Part shown: piece by piece, positions 36,982 to 46,843 of the stretch
Layout: each line of letters starts with the position of its first letter
Position numbering within the stretch: the stretch's first letter is position 1
Source of the DNA: Massilia sp. BSC265
Lineage (GTDB): Bacteria; Pseudomonadota; Gammaproteobacteria; Burkholderiales; Burkholderiaceae_D
NCBI RefSeq assembly: GCF_000740675.1
Contig: NZ_JPXI01000029.1
Coordinates: 434,001 to 498,000 of the forward strand
Direction of reading: 5' to 3'
Length of the DNA stretch: 64,000 nucleotides
Position numbers and translations under genes: made by a program
Notes under the pieces: generated by a model
Databases searched by the model: none
What the model was told of the DNA's origin: nothing
What the model saw: the letters and a program-made list of their open reading frames with translations, nothing else

Positions 36982-38088
36982 TTGACCTCGACCAATCGCG
37001 ACACCGAACTGCAGCGCCGCTGCACCACCCTCTTCCCCGGCCACCGCGCCCGCACGCCAGCCGAACTGTTCGCGGCCATGGCGGCATGGAGCGAAGCGAA
37101 CGACGTCGAGCACGACGTCTACGGCGCCGGTCCCCTGCTGCAGGAATTCGAAGACAGGATCGCGCGCCTGCTCGGCAAGCAAGCGGCGGTATTCTGCATC
37201 AGCGGCACCATGGCACAAGCGACCGCGCTGCGCCTGGCCTGCCAGGACCGCGGACGCGACCTGGTGGCGCTGCACCCGACCTCGCACATCTTCGTGCACG
37301 AACGCTCGAACTACCAGCTGCTGGGCCACTTCAAGGCCTTGCAGGCCGGAGACCGCTACCGTCCCTGGACGGTAGCCGACCTCGCCGCGATCCCCGACCG
37401 TTTGGGCGCCGTCGGCATGGAGCTGCCCCTGCGCGAAATCGGCGGCCAGCTGTCGCCCTGGGACGAGCTGGAAGCGATCAAGAACCACTGCCGGGCACGT
37501 GGCGCCCACCTCCACATGGACGGCGCGCGGCTGTGGGAAGCCGCTGCCGGCTACGGCAAGCCGCTGCACGAGGTCGCCGCCGGCTTCGATTCGGTCTACG
37601 TCTCGCTGTACAAGGGCATCGGCGGCCTGGGCGGCGCCATGCTGGCCGGCAGCCGCGAGTTCGTGGAGCGCGCCGCCGAATGGTTCCGGCGCGGAGGGGG
37701 CAACCTCATCCACCGCACGCCCTTTGTGGTCGCGGCGGCGATGGGGTTCGACGAGCGCCTGGCCGCGATGCCGGCCTACCTGCAGCGTACGCGCTTCCTG
37801 TACCAGGCGCTGGCGGCGCATCCGCCCATCCGCGTCAACCCGGCGGCGCCGCAGACCAACATGCTGCACCTGCACCTGCCCGTCACGCCCGAGCGCGCGC
37901 TGGCGATCCGCCGCGAGCTGGCCGAACGGCACGGCGTCTGGATGTTCAACCGCATCGCCAGCGCCGCCCTGCCCGGCACCAGTTCCTTCGAGCTGTACGT
38001 GGGCGACAACCTCTTGAGCGCGCCGGACGAGCGGGTGCGCGAGGCGCTCGCGCTGTTCGCGCGTGCCCTGGTGGAAGCGGACAGCTAG
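36982..38088 (+). CDS. Threonine aldolase/beta-eliminating lyase family PLP enzyme
   Basis: 368 residues, fold-type I PLP enzyme of the low-specificity threonine aldolase group. Gly-rich cofactor region [15 protein letters not shown] near 73-87, the pyridine-binding Asp in [12 protein letters not shown] near 176-187, and the Schiff-base Lys in [14 protein letters not shown] near 206. The start is TTG, with AGGAG 6 bases upstream; the next ATG would remove about 32 conserved residues. True threonine aldolases are about 340 residues, and this branch differs at the N terminus ([16 protein letters not shown]), so substrate is uncertain. It converges with the next gene, with overlapping stop codons. 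Confidence 0.82.
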   Translation: MTSTNRDTELQRRCTTLFPGHRARTPAELFAAMAAWSEANDVEHDVYGAGPLLQEFEDRIARLLGKQAAVFCISGTMAQATALRLACQDRGRDLVALHPTSHIFVHERSNYQLLGHFKALQAGDRYRPWTVADLAAIPDRLGAVGMELPLREIGGQLSPWDELEAIKNHCRARGAHLHMDGARLWEAAAGYGKPLHEVAAGFDSVYVSLYKGIGGLGGAMLAGSREFVERAAEWFRRGGGNLIHRTPFVVAAAMGFDERLAAMPAYLQRTRFLYQALAAHPPIRVNPAAPQTNMLHLHLPVTPERALAIRRELAERHGVWMFNRIASAALPGTSSFELYVGDNLLSAPDERVREALALFARALVEADS

Positions 38089-38426
38089 GCACCGGTGTGC
38101 GGCGGCAGCGCCGCGTACCACTCGGCGTAAGGGGTATTGGCGACCATGCGCCGGTTGTAATCCGGCGCACCGTCGGTCCACCAGACCGGGCCGCGCTCGC
38201 CGAGCGCACGCTTGGCCGCATCGACTGCGGCGCGGGCGTGGCGCTCCCCCCCGGCATCGCCTGCCCGTTTCGCATTGGCGACCTGCCGGCGCGCGTCCAT
38301 CAGTTGGTCGACGAGTCCCTGCCGCAGCTGCGGCGCGAGCGCCGGATTACTGCTGCGCCAGAGGCGGCCGGCGACGACGAAGTAGCGGCCGTCCGGGGTA
38401 GCGGGATACTTGCTAGTGTTCGGCAT
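38085..38426 (-). CDS. Conserved hypothetical protein
   Basis: 113 residues, no named domain. It starts [23 protein letters not shown] and holds an acidic/basic helix [13 protein letters not shown] and a final [19 protein letters not shown] segment. Similar small proteins occur widely in Burkholderiales, often single genes of unknown role, and I recognise this pattern from them. No signal peptide or membrane segment is seen. Its TAG shares bases with the TAG of the opposing aldolase-like gene (CTAG). Confidence 0.7.
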   Translation of the reverse strand: MPNTSKYPATPDGRYFVVAGRLWRSSNPALAPQLRQGLVDQLMDARRQVANAKRAGDAGGERHARAAVDAAKRALGERGPVWWTDGAPDYNRRMVANTPYAEWYAALPPHTGA

Positions 38427-38609
38427 CGCGCTACTCTAGCGCAGCGGCCTGCGGCGCTTCGCACGGCTGCACGGCGATTCCGGCCGCCGTGGCTGACAGG
38501 AGTCGCTGCTTGCCGGGCCGGTCGGCCCAAGGTCGGCGCTCCGGACGTCTTGACCGCCGAGCAGGCGCTCTCGGTTACAATGACGGACTGTCACTTATCG
38601 TCATACCCA

Positions 38610-39404
38610 ATGCGCCAATACCTCGACTTCATGCGCCATGTGAAAGAGCATGGCGCGGTCAAGACCGACCGCACCGGCACCGGCACCCTGTCCGTCTTCG
38701 GCTACCAGATGCGTTTCGACCTGCAGCAGGGCTTCCCCTTGCTCACCACCAAGAAGGTCCACCTCAAGTCGATCATCCATGAACTGATCTGGTTCCTGCA
38801 GGGCTCGACCAACATCGCCTACCTGAAGGAAAACGGGGTCACCATCTGGGACGAATGGGCGGATGAGAACGGTAACCTCGGCCCGATCTACGGCTACCAG
38901 TGGCGCAGCTGGCCGACTCCCGACGGCGGCCACATCGACCAGATCGCGCAGGTGCTGGACCAGATCCGCAACACGCCCGACTCGCGCCGCATGATCGTAT
39001 CAAGCTGGAACGTGGCCGACGTGCCCAAGATGAAGCTGCCGCCCTGCCACGCCTTCTTCCAGTTCTACGTGGCCGACGGCAAGCTGTCCTGCCAGCTGTA
39101 CCAGCGCAGCGCCGACATCTTCCTGGGCGTTCCCTTCAATATCGCGTCCTACGCCATCCTGACCCACATGATGGCCCAGCAGGCCGGCCTCGAAGTGGGC
39201 GAATTCATCTGGACGGGCGGCGACTGCCACCTGTACAGCAACCACCTGGAACAGGTCGGGCTGCAGCTGTCGCGCACGCCGAAAGAGCTGCCGCGCCTGC
39301 GTATCCGCCGCAAGCCGGAGTCGCTGTTCGACTACCGCTTCGAGGATTTCGAGGTCGAGGGCTACGATCCGGATCCGGCGATCCGGGCGCCGGTGGCTGT
39401 CTGA
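38610..39404 (+). CDS. thyA: Thymidylate synthase
   Basis: Makes dTMP from dUMP with methylenetetrahydrofolate. The product has 264 residues, the same as E. coli ThyA. The catalytic Cys is in [13 protein letters not shown] near residue 146, followed by [21 protein letters not shown] (dUMP binding; first 20 residues of that patch are typical). The N terminus [14 protein letters not shown] and the [11 protein letters not shown] loop fit. ATG 38610 has little Shine-Dalgarno. TACAAT about 29 bases upstream may be a -10 box, but its -35 partner TTGACC is spaced too far (20 bases). It stands before folA, the usual dTMP-cycle pairing. Confidence 0.97.
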   Translation: MRQYLDFMRHVKEHGAVKTDRTGTGTLSVFGYQMRFDLQQGFPLLTTKKVHLKSIIHELIWFLQGSTNIAYLKENGVTIWDEWADENGNLGPIYGYQWRSWPTPDGGHIDQIAQVLDQIRNTPDSRRMIVSSWNVADVPKMKLPPCHAFFQFYVADGKLSCQLYQRSADIFLGVPFNIASYAILTHMMAQQAGLEVGEFIWTGGDCHLYSNHLEQVGLQLSRTPKELPRLRIRRKPESLFDYRFEDFEVEGYDPDPAIRAPVAV

Positions 39405-39481
39405 ACCAGGCGTACATATTCCTTGACTTTTTGCTTTCAAGGCAACAACATTTTGTACCCATCATTCTTCAGGAAACTGCA

Positions 39482-39979
39482 GTGACGTCCGACGCTCGCC
39501 TTACCCTGGTAGTGGCCCTCGACGCCCAGCGCGGCATCGGTGTCGACAACCGGCTCCCCTGGCACCTCCCGGAAGACCTGGCGCATTTCAAGCGCGTCAC
39601 CCTCGGCAAGCCGATCGTCATGGGCCGCAAGACCTTCGATTCGATCGGCCGTCCGCTGCCGAAGCGCCGCAACATCGTCATCACCCGCAATCCAGGCTGG
39701 TCGCACGAAGGCGTAGACGTGGCCGGCTCCCTCCAGGCCGCCATCGCGCTGTTGGACGGCGAGCCGGCCAGCATCATCGGCGGGGCCCAGATCTTCAACG
39801 AGGCGATTCGCCTGGCCGACCGCATGATCGTCACCGAGATCGACCACGTGTTCCGCTGCGATACCTTCTTCCCGCCGATCGACCCGGCCGTGTGGCAGGA
39901 AAGCGCGCGCGAGCTGCACCATTCCGAGGCGAACGGCTACGGCTTCGCCTACGTCACCTACGTCCGTAAAGAGAGCTGA
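39482..39979 (+). CDS. folA: Dihydrofolate reductase
   Basis: Reduces the dihydrofolate made by ThyA back to tetrahydrofolate. The product has 165 residues. Visible family elements are VALDAQRGIGVDNRLPWHLPEDL (substrate-binding Trp and acid within the WHLPEDL part), VMGRKTFDSIGRPLPKR near residue 50-66, and IIGGAQIF near 102-109. The start is GTG, chosen because AGGA lies 9 bases upstream and no better ATG exists. A small inverted repeat (CCTTGA/TCAAGG) lies in the 77-base spacer after thyA. The DUF4337 gene follows after 4 bases. Confidence 0.95.
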   Translation: MTSDARLTLVVALDAQRGIGVDNRLPWHLPEDLAHFKRVTLGKPIVMGRKTFDSIGRPLPKRRNIVITRNPGWSHEGVDVAGSLQAAIALLDGEPASIIGGAQIFNEAIRLADRMIVTEIDHVFRCDTFFPPIDPAVWQESARELHHSEANGYGFAYVTYVRKES

Positions 39980-39983
39980 CCCG

Positions 39984-40622
39984 ATGTCGGACCAGGCATA
40001 TCGCACTCCAGGCACGCGCGGCGGCGACGGCTTTGCCGGCAGGGTGGCGGTCCTGATCGCCATCCTGGCCACACTCGGGACCATGTTCGGCTTCATCGGC
40101 AGCGCTTCCCACAACAATGCCGCCCTGTACAAGAGCAACGCGGCGATCGACAAGACCAGCGCGGCCAATGCCTGGAGCCACTACCAGGCCAAGACCAACC
40201 GCCAGAACCTGGCCGAGGTGGCCGCCGCCATCCCCGGCGTGGACCAGTCCCACTTTCGCGAGGAAATGCGCCGCTACGGCATCGAGAAGGACGCGATCCG
40301 CAAGGAAGCGGAGCGCTTCGAGGCCAGCTCGAACGAGTGGAATGCCCTGTCCGACAAAGAGCTGCACCGCCACCGCCAGTGGGCCGCCGCCGCGGTCGCG
40401 CAGCAGATCGCGATCTCGCTGGCCGCCGTCACCCTGCTGTCGCGCCGCACCTGGCTGCTGACGCTCACCAGCGCGGTCGCCGCCTTCGGTCTCACGCTTG
40501 CCTTCTTCGCCGCCATCCAGGCCGATCCGATGCCGTTCTCGGCCGGGCCGCTGCTGGCCGCCTTCGGCGCGGCGGCGTTGACCGAGGCCTTCCGGCGGGT
40601 CGGCAGACGGATTGTCAACTGA
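39984..40622 (+). CDS. DUF4337 membrane protein
   Basis: 212 residues. A membrane helix near 20-40 (VAVLIAILATLGTMFGFIG) is followed by a long helical, charged region (45-130) with SHNNAALYKSNAAIDKTSAANAWSHYQAKT-type repeats of polar residues, and then two or three membrane helices (about 133-190). This layout matches DUF4337, whose function is unknown. It begins 4 bases after folA and is probably part of the thyA-folA transcript. The role in folate metabolism, if any, is not indicated by the sequence. Confidence 0.78.
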   Translation: MSDQAYRTPGTRGGDGFAGRVAVLIAILATLGTMFGFIGSASHNNAALYKSNAAIDKTSAANAWSHYQAKTNRQNLAEVAAAIPGVDQSHFREEMRRYGIEKDAIRKEAERFEASSNEWNALSDKELHRHRQWAAAAVAQQIAISLAAVTLLSRRTWLLTLTSAVAAFGLTLAFFAAIQADPMPFSAGPLLAAFGAAALTEAFRRVGRRIVN

Positions 40623-40854
40623 GCGCTCAAGCGAGTGCTCAACCGAGCTGGCGCGGAACAGGTCAGCTAAAGTGCGCCAGACATGGCGCGGAGTAGCTAC
40701 CCTTGCAGTGATTGCGTAGATCAAGCTTTAAAAAAATTGCACCGGCGCGCGTAATTTCTGCGAAAATCCGTTTCCTCTTTTTTCCGGTGCCGTGGCCGGC
40801 GGACCTACCCACCCGGGCCGGCCGCTTCCACGGCGCTTCGCTTTGGAGCTGTCC
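40623..40854 (+). promoter_or_regulatory. Upstream region of the decarboxylase gene
   Basis: An AT-rich patch (about 40720-40785) is followed by a GC-rich leader with inverted repeat GGCCGGC (40794-40800) and GCCGGCC (40817-40823). The leader could fold and affect expression. A clear -35/-10 pair was not found. GGAG lies 8 bases before the ATG. Confidence 0.35.
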
Positions 40855-43113
40855 ATGAAATTTCGTTTCCCCATCGTCATCATTGACGAGGACTTCCGTT
40901 CCGAGAACACCTCCGGTCTCGGCATTCGCGCACTCGCGGCCGCGATGGAGCAGGAAGGGATGGAGGTGCTCGGCCTGACCAGCTACGGCGACCTGTCCCA
41001 GTTCGCCCAGCAGCAGTCGCGCGCATCCGCTTTCGTGCTCTCCATCGACGACGAGGAATTCGGCGGCGGCTCGCAGGAGGAGACGGACTTCGCCCTCACC
41101 GGCCTGCGCGCCTTCGTGAAGGAGATCCGCCACAAGAACTCCAACATCCCGATCTACATCTACGGCGAGACCCGCACCAGCCGCCACATCCCGAACGACA
41201 TCCTGAAGGAGCTGCACGGCTTCATCCACATGTTCGAGGACACCCCGGAATTCGTGGCGCGCCACATCATCCGCGAGGCCAAGGCCTACCTGGACAGCCT
41301 GGCGCCGCCCTTCTTCCGCGCCCTGGTCAACTACGCCTATGACGGTTCCTACTCGTGGCACTGCCCGGGCCACTCGGGCGGCGTCGCCTTCCTGAAGAGC
41401 CCGATCGGCCAGATGTTCCACCAGTTCTTCGGCGAGAACATGCTGCGCGCCGACGTCTGCAACGCGGTCGAGGAACTCGGCCAGCTGCTCGACCACACCG
41501 GCCCGGTGGCCAAGTCCGAGCGCAACGCCGCGCGCATCTACAACGCCGACCACTGCTACTTCGTCACCAACGGCACCTCGACCTCGAACAAGATGGTCTG
41601 GCACAGCACGGTGGCGCCGGGCGACATCGTGGTCGTCGACCGCAACTGCCACAAGTCGATCCTGCACTCGATCATCATGTGCGGCGCGATCCCCGTGTTC
41701 CTGATGCCGACCCGTAACCACCTCGGCATCATCGGCCCGATCCCGCTCGAAGAGTTCACCCCGGAGTCGATCGCCAGGAAAATCGAAGCAAATCCGTTCG
41801 CGCGCGAGGCAGTGAACAAGAAGCCGCGCATCCTGACCATCACCCAGTCGACCTACGACGGCGTGGTGTACAACGTCGAGACCCTGCGCGAGATGCTGGA
41901 CGGGAAGATCGACACCCTGCACTTCGACGAAGCCTGGCTGCCGCACGCCGCCTTCCACGACTTCTACAAGAACATGCACGCGATCGGCGCGGACCGCCCG
42001 CGCGCCAAGCAGTCGATGATCTTCTCGACCCAGTCGACGCACAAGCTTCTCGCAGGTTTGTCGCAGGCCTCGCAGGTGCTGGTGCGCGAATCCGAGACCG
42101 TGAAACTCGACCAGGATGCCTTCAACGAGGCCTACCTGATGCACACCTCGACCTCGCCGCAGTACTCGATCATCGCCTCCTGCGACGTCGCCGCGGCCAT
42201 GATGGAAGCGCCGGGCGGCACCGCCCTGGTGGAAGAGTCGATCCTGGAAGCGCTGGACTTCCGCCGCGCCATGAAGAAGGTCGACGCCGAGTTCGGCGAC
42301 GACTGGTGGTTCCAGGTCTGGGGTCCGGACGTCGAAGGCGAGGAAGGCATCGGCGAGCAAAAGGACTGGATGATCCGCGCCGAGGACGACTGGCACGGCT
42401 TCGGCAAGCTGGCCGAGGGCTTCAACATGCTCGACCCGATCAAGTCGACCATCGTGACCCCGGGCCTGTCCCTGGACGGCAAGTTCGGCGAGACCGGCAT
42501 CCCGGCCTCGATCGTGACCAAGTACCTGGCCGAGCACGGCGTGATCATCGAGAAGTGCGGCCTGTACTCGTTCTTCATCATGTTCACGATCGGTATCACC
42601 AAGGGCCGCTGGAACACCCTGGTGACGGCGCTGCAGCAGTTCAAGGACGACTACGACCGCAACAAGCAGGTGTGGCAGGTGATGCCGCAGTTCGCCAACG
42701 CCAATCCGCGCTACGAGAACCGCGGCCTGCGCGACCTGTGCACCGACATCCACAACTTCTACAAGCAGTACGACGTCGCGCGCCTGACCACCGAGATGTA
42801 CCTGTCGGACATGGTGCCTGCCATGAAGCCGTCGGACGCCTTCGCGAAAATGGCGCACCGCCAGATCGAGCGCGTGGCGATCGACGAGCTGGAAGGCCGC
42901 ATCACCGCGATCCTGCTGACGCCTTACCCGCCGGGCATTCCGCTCCTGATTCCGGGCGAGCGCTTCAACAAGACCATCGTCGACTACCTGCGCTTCGCAC
43001 GCGACTTCAACGAGCGCTTCCCGGGCTTCGAGACCGACGTGCACGGGCTGGTCAAGCGTGAAGTGGATGGCAAGCGCGGCTACTTCGTGGATTGCGTCAA
43101 GCACGACGAATAG
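40855..43113 (+). CDS. Orn/Lys/Arg decarboxylase, class I PLP
   Basis: 752 residues. The N-terminal wing (receiver-like, about 1-130) starts KFRFPIVIIDEDFRSENTSG and the PLP domain follows. Cofactor motifs are WHCPGHSGGVAFLKSP near 172-187, NGTSTSNKMV, HFDEAWLPHAAFH near 360-372 and the PLP Lys in FSTQSTHKLLAGLSQ near 399. The C-terminal domain ends with PPGIPLLIPGERF. The family includes inducible arginine, lysine and ornithine decarboxylases that consume protons in acid stress or make polyamines. The sequence does not show which amino acid is used. Codon use is strongly biased, suggesting high expression. The gene overlaps the opposing ABC transporter gene by 17 bases at the ends. Confidence 0.92.
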   Translation: MKFRFPIVIIDEDFRSENTSGLGIRALAAAMEQEGMEVLGLTSYGDLSQFAQQQSRASAFVLSIDDEEFGGGSQEETDFALTGLRAFVKEIRHKNSNIPIYIYGETRTSRHIPNDILKELHGFIHMFEDTPEFVARHIIREAKAYLDSLAPPFFRALVNYAYDGSYSWHCPGHSGGVAFLKSPIGQMFHQFFGENMLRADVCNAVEELGQLLDHTGPVAKSERNAARIYNADHCYFVTNGTSTSNKMVWHSTVAPGDIVVVDRNCHKSILHSIIMCGAIPVFLMPTRNHLGIIGPIPLEEFTPESIARKIEANPFAREAVNKKPRILTITQSTYDGVVYNVETLREMLDGKIDTLHFDEAWLPHAAFHDFYKNMHAIGADRPRAKQSMIFSTQSTHKLLAGLSQASQVLVRESETVKLDQDAFNEAYLMHTSTSPQYSIIASCDVAAAMMEAPGGTALVEESILEALDFRRAMKKVDAEFGDDWWFQVWGPDVEGEEGIGEQKDWMIRAEDDWHGFGKLAEGFNMLDPIKSTIVTPGLSLDGKFGETGIPASIVTKYLAEHGVIIEKCGLYSFFIMFTIGITKGRWNTLVTALQQFKDDYDRNKQVWQVMPQFANANPRYENRGLRDLCTDIHNFYKQYDVARLTTEMYLSDMVPAMKPSDAFAKMAHRQIERVAIDELEGRITAILLTPYPPGIPLLIPGERFNKTIVDYLRFARDFNERFPGFETDVHGLVKREVDGKRGYFVDCVKHDE

Positions 43114-45325
43114 CACCGTCCGGGCGGGCGCGTGGGGGGCGCGCCGCAGGGCTTGTCGGGCTCCCGGCCGGCCAGCCGCCGCCGTTGCGGCGGCGCGCCC
43201 AAGGAGACTCGGGAACGAGGACCCGCCCGCCGGACAAGGTGAGCACCCGGTCCGCGCCGGCGATCGTCTCCGGACGATGTGCCACGATGACGCGCGTAAC
43301 CGGCAAGGCCGCCACCGCAGCGGTGACCTGGTGCTCGCGCGCCACGTCGAGGTGACTGGTCGCTTCGTCAAGAAACAGTATCTGCGGCCGTTTGTACAAG
43401 GCCCGCGCGAGCAGCAGGCGCTGTTTTTGCCCACCCGAGAAGGCCGTCCCCATATCCCCTACCAGGGTGTCGTATCCCATTGGCATCTGATCGATCTCGT
43501 CCGCGATCGAGGCCATCCTGGCGCATTCGGCGATCCAGCCGAAGTCCGGCTGCGGATCGAAGAAGCTGATGTTGTCGGCAATGGATCCGGCGAACAGGAC
43601 GTCGTCTTGCAACACGGTTCCGGTCATCTGGCGCACAGCGTCGATCCCTAGCGTCGCGATGTCCCGGCCGCCGATGAGTACCTCGCCGGCGGTCGGCGCC
43701 AGAAGGCCGGACAGCAGGCTGATCAAGGTTGTCTTGCCGCAGCCCGAGCTGCCCACGATGGCCACCGCCTCGCCCGCCTCGATCCGGAGATCCACGTTCT
43801 CGAGCACATGCGGTTCGCGCTCGGAAAATCGAAAAGCCAGCCCGCGCGCCTCGATCGTGGCCGCCAGCGGCGGGGCCACCGGCGACCTCCTCGGAGACGG
43901 CGCCGGACCCGCTTCCGGCTCGGAAAGCACGATATCGGCCAGGCGCTCCGCCTGCAGACCCAGCATCCTGAAGGCGAACAGCTTGTCGATGAAGGCGCCG
44001 ACCCGGGCATCGAACTGCAGGCGGTATGCGTTGAAGGCGACCAGCATGCCAAGCGTGATCGTGCCGTCGATCGCCAAGCGGGCGCCGAGCCAGATCACGA
44101 GGATATGCTCGATACCCAGGAGGACGCCACTGGCGAGCTTGTAGGCGAGCTGCAAGCGCTGGCCGCGCAGCTCGGCGTTGATCTGGTCGGCCATCAATGC
44201 CATCCATGCAAGTCGGCGCTGTTCCTGGCGCTGGAACAGCTTGACGGTCTTGATCCCCCGGATCGTCTCCAGAAAGTGCGATTCCTGCTTCGCCGCGTGC
44301 ACGATCGCTTCCTCCGCCGACGTCATGATCGGCCGGTTGCAGGCCTTGCGCAGCAGGAAACTGAGCGCCATGGCGACGACGCAGATGCCGCTTAGCAGCG
44401 GGCTGTACAGGTACATCATGCCCAGGGTCGCGATGGCCATCAGGCCGTCCACGACCCCTTCCAGGAAGGAGGTCGTGAGCGTCTGCTCGATGCGATCGAT
44501 GGCGCCGAAGCGGGAAACCACGTCCCCCAGATGGCGTTTCTCGAAATACTGCACCGGCAGCCGGAGAAGATGGGCGAACACGCTTTCGCGCCACTGGACG
44601 TTGACCACGGTACCAAGGTAAACGATGGCCCATGACCGGGCACTGCTGATCACCTGCTGCAACAGCATCAGCAGGCCGAAGCCCAGCGCCAGCGTGGTCA
44701 GCAAGTCCAGGTCGGCGGCGACGACAGCCTCGTCCATTACCCACTGCAGGAACAAGGGGCTGGTCAAGGCAAACACTTCAAGGGCTGCCGCCAGCAGCAG
44801 GATCTGGGCCAGCGAGCGCCGCAATCCATGAACTGTGCCGACGAGGTCGCGAATGCTCACCCGCCGCCGTTCCCGCCTGGGTTGGAACTGCGGCTTTGGC
44901 CAGAGTTCCAGTGCGATGCCTGTAAACCGTTCGGACACGGTCTTCAGCGAGATCTCGCGCACACCAAGCGCCGGGTCGTGGATGACAACGCTGTGCGCAC
45001 CCACCGACTTCAGCACCACGAAGTGATTGAAATCCCAGTGCAGGATGCAGGGCAACTTGAGCTGCCGCAGTTCATGCAGGTCGAGGCGCAGCGGACGCGT
45101 ACCGAGGTGCATTTCGGCAGCGAATTCCATCAGGTCGCCCAACGTGGCCGCGCGCAGCGAAACCGAGTGGCGGCGCCGCAGCGTCGGCAGGTCGATGCGG
45201 CGCCCGTGGTAGGCGGCAAGCATCGCAAGACAGGCCGGACCGCACTCGGCCGCCTCGGTCTGCAAGATCATCGGCAGGTTTTTGCCAAATCCGAACGTCA
45301 AGCGTTCGTACCATCCTTGGTGCAT
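43097..45325 (-). CDS. Peptidase-containing (C39) ABC transporter, bacteriocin/RaxB type
   Basis: 742 residues. The N-terminal C39 peptidase (about 10-140) has QTEAAECGPACLAMLAAYHG with the catalytic Cys near 28, His in WDFNHFVVLKS near 101 and Asp in IHDPALG near 117, so cleavage of double-glycine leaders should be possible. Six membrane helices (about 165-450) follow. The ATPase has Walker A GSSGCGKTT near 531, signature FSGGQKQR (Phe for the usual Leu) and Walker B ILFLDEATSHLD near 660. The C-terminal tail is low-complexity and Arg/Pro-rich. It works with the HlyD-type gene 6 bases upstream. An outer-membrane TolC is not in the window. Confidence 0.9.
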   Translation of the reverse strand: MHQGWYERLTFGFGKNLPMILQTEAAECGPACLAMLAAYHGRRIDLPTLRRRHSVSLRAATLGDLMEFAAEMHLGTRPLRLDLHELRQLKLPCILHWDFNHFVVLKSVGAHSVVIHDPALGVREISLKTVSERFTGIALELWPKPQFQPRRERRRVSIRDLVGTVHGLRRSLAQILLLAAALEVFALTSPLFLQWVMDEAVVAADLDLLTTLALGFGLLMLLQQVISSARSWAIVYLGTVVNVQWRESVFAHLLRLPVQYFEKRHLGDVVSRFGAIDRIEQTLTTSFLEGVVDGLMAIATLGMMYLYSPLLSGICVVAMALSFLLRKACNRPIMTSAEEAIVHAAKQESHFLETIRGIKTVKLFQRQEQRRLAWMALMADQINAELRGQRLQLAYKLASGVLLGIEHILVIWLGARLAIDGTITLGMLVAFNAYRLQFDARVGAFIDKLFAFRMLGLQAERLADIVLSEPEAGPAPSPRRSPVAPPLAATIEARGLAFRFSEREPHVLENVDLRIEAGEAVAIVGSSGCGKTTLISLLSGLLAPTAGEVLIGGRDIATLGIDAVRQMTGTVLQDDVLFAGSIADNISFFDPQPDFGWIAECARMASIADEIDQMPMGYDTLVGDMGTAFSGGQKQRLLLARALYKRPQILFLDEATSHLDVAREHQVTAAVAALPVTRVIVAHRPETIAGADRVLTLSGGRVLVPESPWARRRNGGGWPAGSPTSPAARPPRARPDGAIRRA

Positions 45326-45331
45326 GCTGCT

Positions 45332-46603
45332 CTACCTCAATTTTGCCGACAGACCGTACAGCGGCTCGAACACCCATTCATACAGCCGCCGTGTTTCGTG
45401 GAAGATCTCCGCATCGACCAGCATGCCAGCCTGCAATGGATGGCTTCTTCCGCCCGCCTCGACCGACTGGCGTGCCAGTGCGACCGTGATCCGATACGCC
45501 GGTTCGTCCTGCATGGCTTGGCCGAAGGCGTAGCCGGCCTCGGCCAATTCGCTTCCCCGAAGGCTGAACTGCGAGACGGAAAGCACCTTGCCCCTTCCAT
45601 GTCCGAATTTCTGATATGGGAACGCCTGAAAACGGACGCGTACCTCGTCGCCCGGGCTGACGAACCCGACCTTCCTGCTCGGGGCGAACAGGTGGACCTG
45701 GAGGGGGGCACTCCGGGGCACGATGGTCAGTAGCGGCCTGCTGGAATCGACGGCCTGGCCCGTTTCGGCCAACATGCCCGTGGCAACGCCGTCCTCGGGT
45801 GCGCTGACGATGACTTCGCGCCTGGCCTCATTCTCGTTCAACTCCTGGCGCGTGCCCGCGATCTCACGGTCGAGCCGGGCAAGCTGATTCCCATCTCTCA
45901 GGGCCAGGCTGGCCAGCGCCCGCTGTCTGGACTCGATGTCCCGCTGCGCGGCCAGCAGTTCGCCTTCGTCCGCCTGCAGCCGGCTGCGCTGGTCGAGCAG
46001 GGCCTCTTCTCGTTGAAGCGCCTGCTCCTTCGACACGTAGTGCTGCGCCACCAGTGACTGGTAACGCGCGGCCGCTTCTTCCGCCAGGCGCACCCGCTTC
46101 CTCTGGTTGTCCACCCGTTCCCGCATGGTCGCGGCGAAGGCGCGAAGGCCGACCAGTTCGGCCAGCGCGGCGCGGCGCTCCGCCTCCTGCAGCAGGGCGG
46201 TCCTGCTCCGCTCTTCCTGCAGGAGCGCATGGCGCCGCCTCACATCCGCGCCGACCGCTGCCACGACCCCACCCCGCACCGGGGACTGGCGCTCGCTGGA
46301 CAGGGCGTAGAGCGCCTGGCCACGCCTGACCACCTGTCCTTCGGCCACGTACTTACGCACGACCAGTCCCTGCTGCGGGGCGAATACCCTGATGATGCCG
46401 GAACTCGGGATCAACTGGCCCGGCACGGTGCTGCGCCTGGTGTAGGTTCCCCACGCGAGAAAGCCGAGCACCAGCGCCATCGCGAGAACCGCAAAAAAGG
46501 ACAGCAGGCTCATCGAAACGGGCCGGTTGACGACGATATCGCCGAGTAGCCTGGTTTGGCGCGAGGCGTTCGCATCCGGTCGAAACAAAGGGGATGTGGT
46601 CAT
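45332..46603 (-). CDS. HlyD-family periplasmic adaptor of the peptide exporter
   Basis: 423 residues, RaxA/CvaA-like. A short cytoplasmic N terminus is followed by one membrane helix (about 33-52, LLSFFAVLAMALVLGFLAWG). A lipoyl/barrel-sandwich half motif PQQGLVVRKYVAEGQVV lies near 78-94, a long coiled coil near 115-255, and the second half VSAPEDGVATGMLAETGQAV near 280. The C-terminal beta-barrel has SRKVGFVSPGDEVRVRFQAFPY. It links the inner-membrane ABC transporter to TolC. The ABC gene follows after 6 bases; DUF1501 ends 240 bases upstream on the same strand. Confidence 0.9.
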   Translation of the reverse strand: MTTSPLFRPDANASRQTRLLGDIVVNRPVSMSLLSFFAVLAMALVLGFLAWGTYTRRSTVPGQLIPSSGIIRVFAPQQGLVVRKYVAEGQVVRRGQALYALSSERQSPVRGGVVAAVGADVRRRHALLQEERSRTALLQEAERRAALAELVGLRAFAATMRERVDNQRKRVRLAEEAAARYQSLVAQHYVSKEQALQREEALLDQRSRLQADEGELLAAQRDIESRQRALASLALRDGNQLARLDREIAGTRQELNENEARREVIVSAPEDGVATGMLAETGQAVDSSRPLLTIVPRSAPLQVHLFAPSRKVGFVSPGDEVRVRFQAFPYQKFGHGRGKVLSVSQFSLRGSELAEAGYAFGQAMQDEPAYRITVALARQSVEAGGRSHPLQAGMLVDAEIFHETRRLYEWVFEPLYGLSAKLR

Positions 46604-46843
46604 GCACTGGGGTGACTGTAAGGCGGAATTCTTCAGAAAGTGCGCGCATGTGGCGTCCTGCACAGCAGGACCGCCGCAAGGGCGCGTCCGGGACCGCACG
46701 CGGTCGCATCGTCCCGGCTCGCGCACCTGCGGAGCGTCGGCGTCGCCACCGGACGGCCGCCCCGCCAGGCCGCTCGGGCCGGAAACCAGACCCCGCCCGA
46801 GAAACAGCGGAGAGCGGCTGACCGCGCGGCGCCCCGGCCGGGT
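46604..46843. other. Spacer between DUF1501 and the HlyD gene
   Basis: Very GC-rich, with no ORF that has a ribosome-binding site and a double-glycine leader on either strand. It is long enough for a promoter or an unrecognised short peptide gene, but nothing definite is seen. Confidence 0.4.

Noticed and set aside
38550..38581. TTGACC and TACAAT upstream of thyA as a promoter
   Set aside because: The spacing is 20 bases, too long for a usual sigma-70 promoter, so it is mentioned only as a possible -10 box.
40663..43434. A 923-codon antisense open frame over the decarboxylase gene
   Set aside because: High GC and strongly biased codons in the sense gene leave the opposite strand free of stops. 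The translation is rich in His, Gln, Arg and Gly with no domain.
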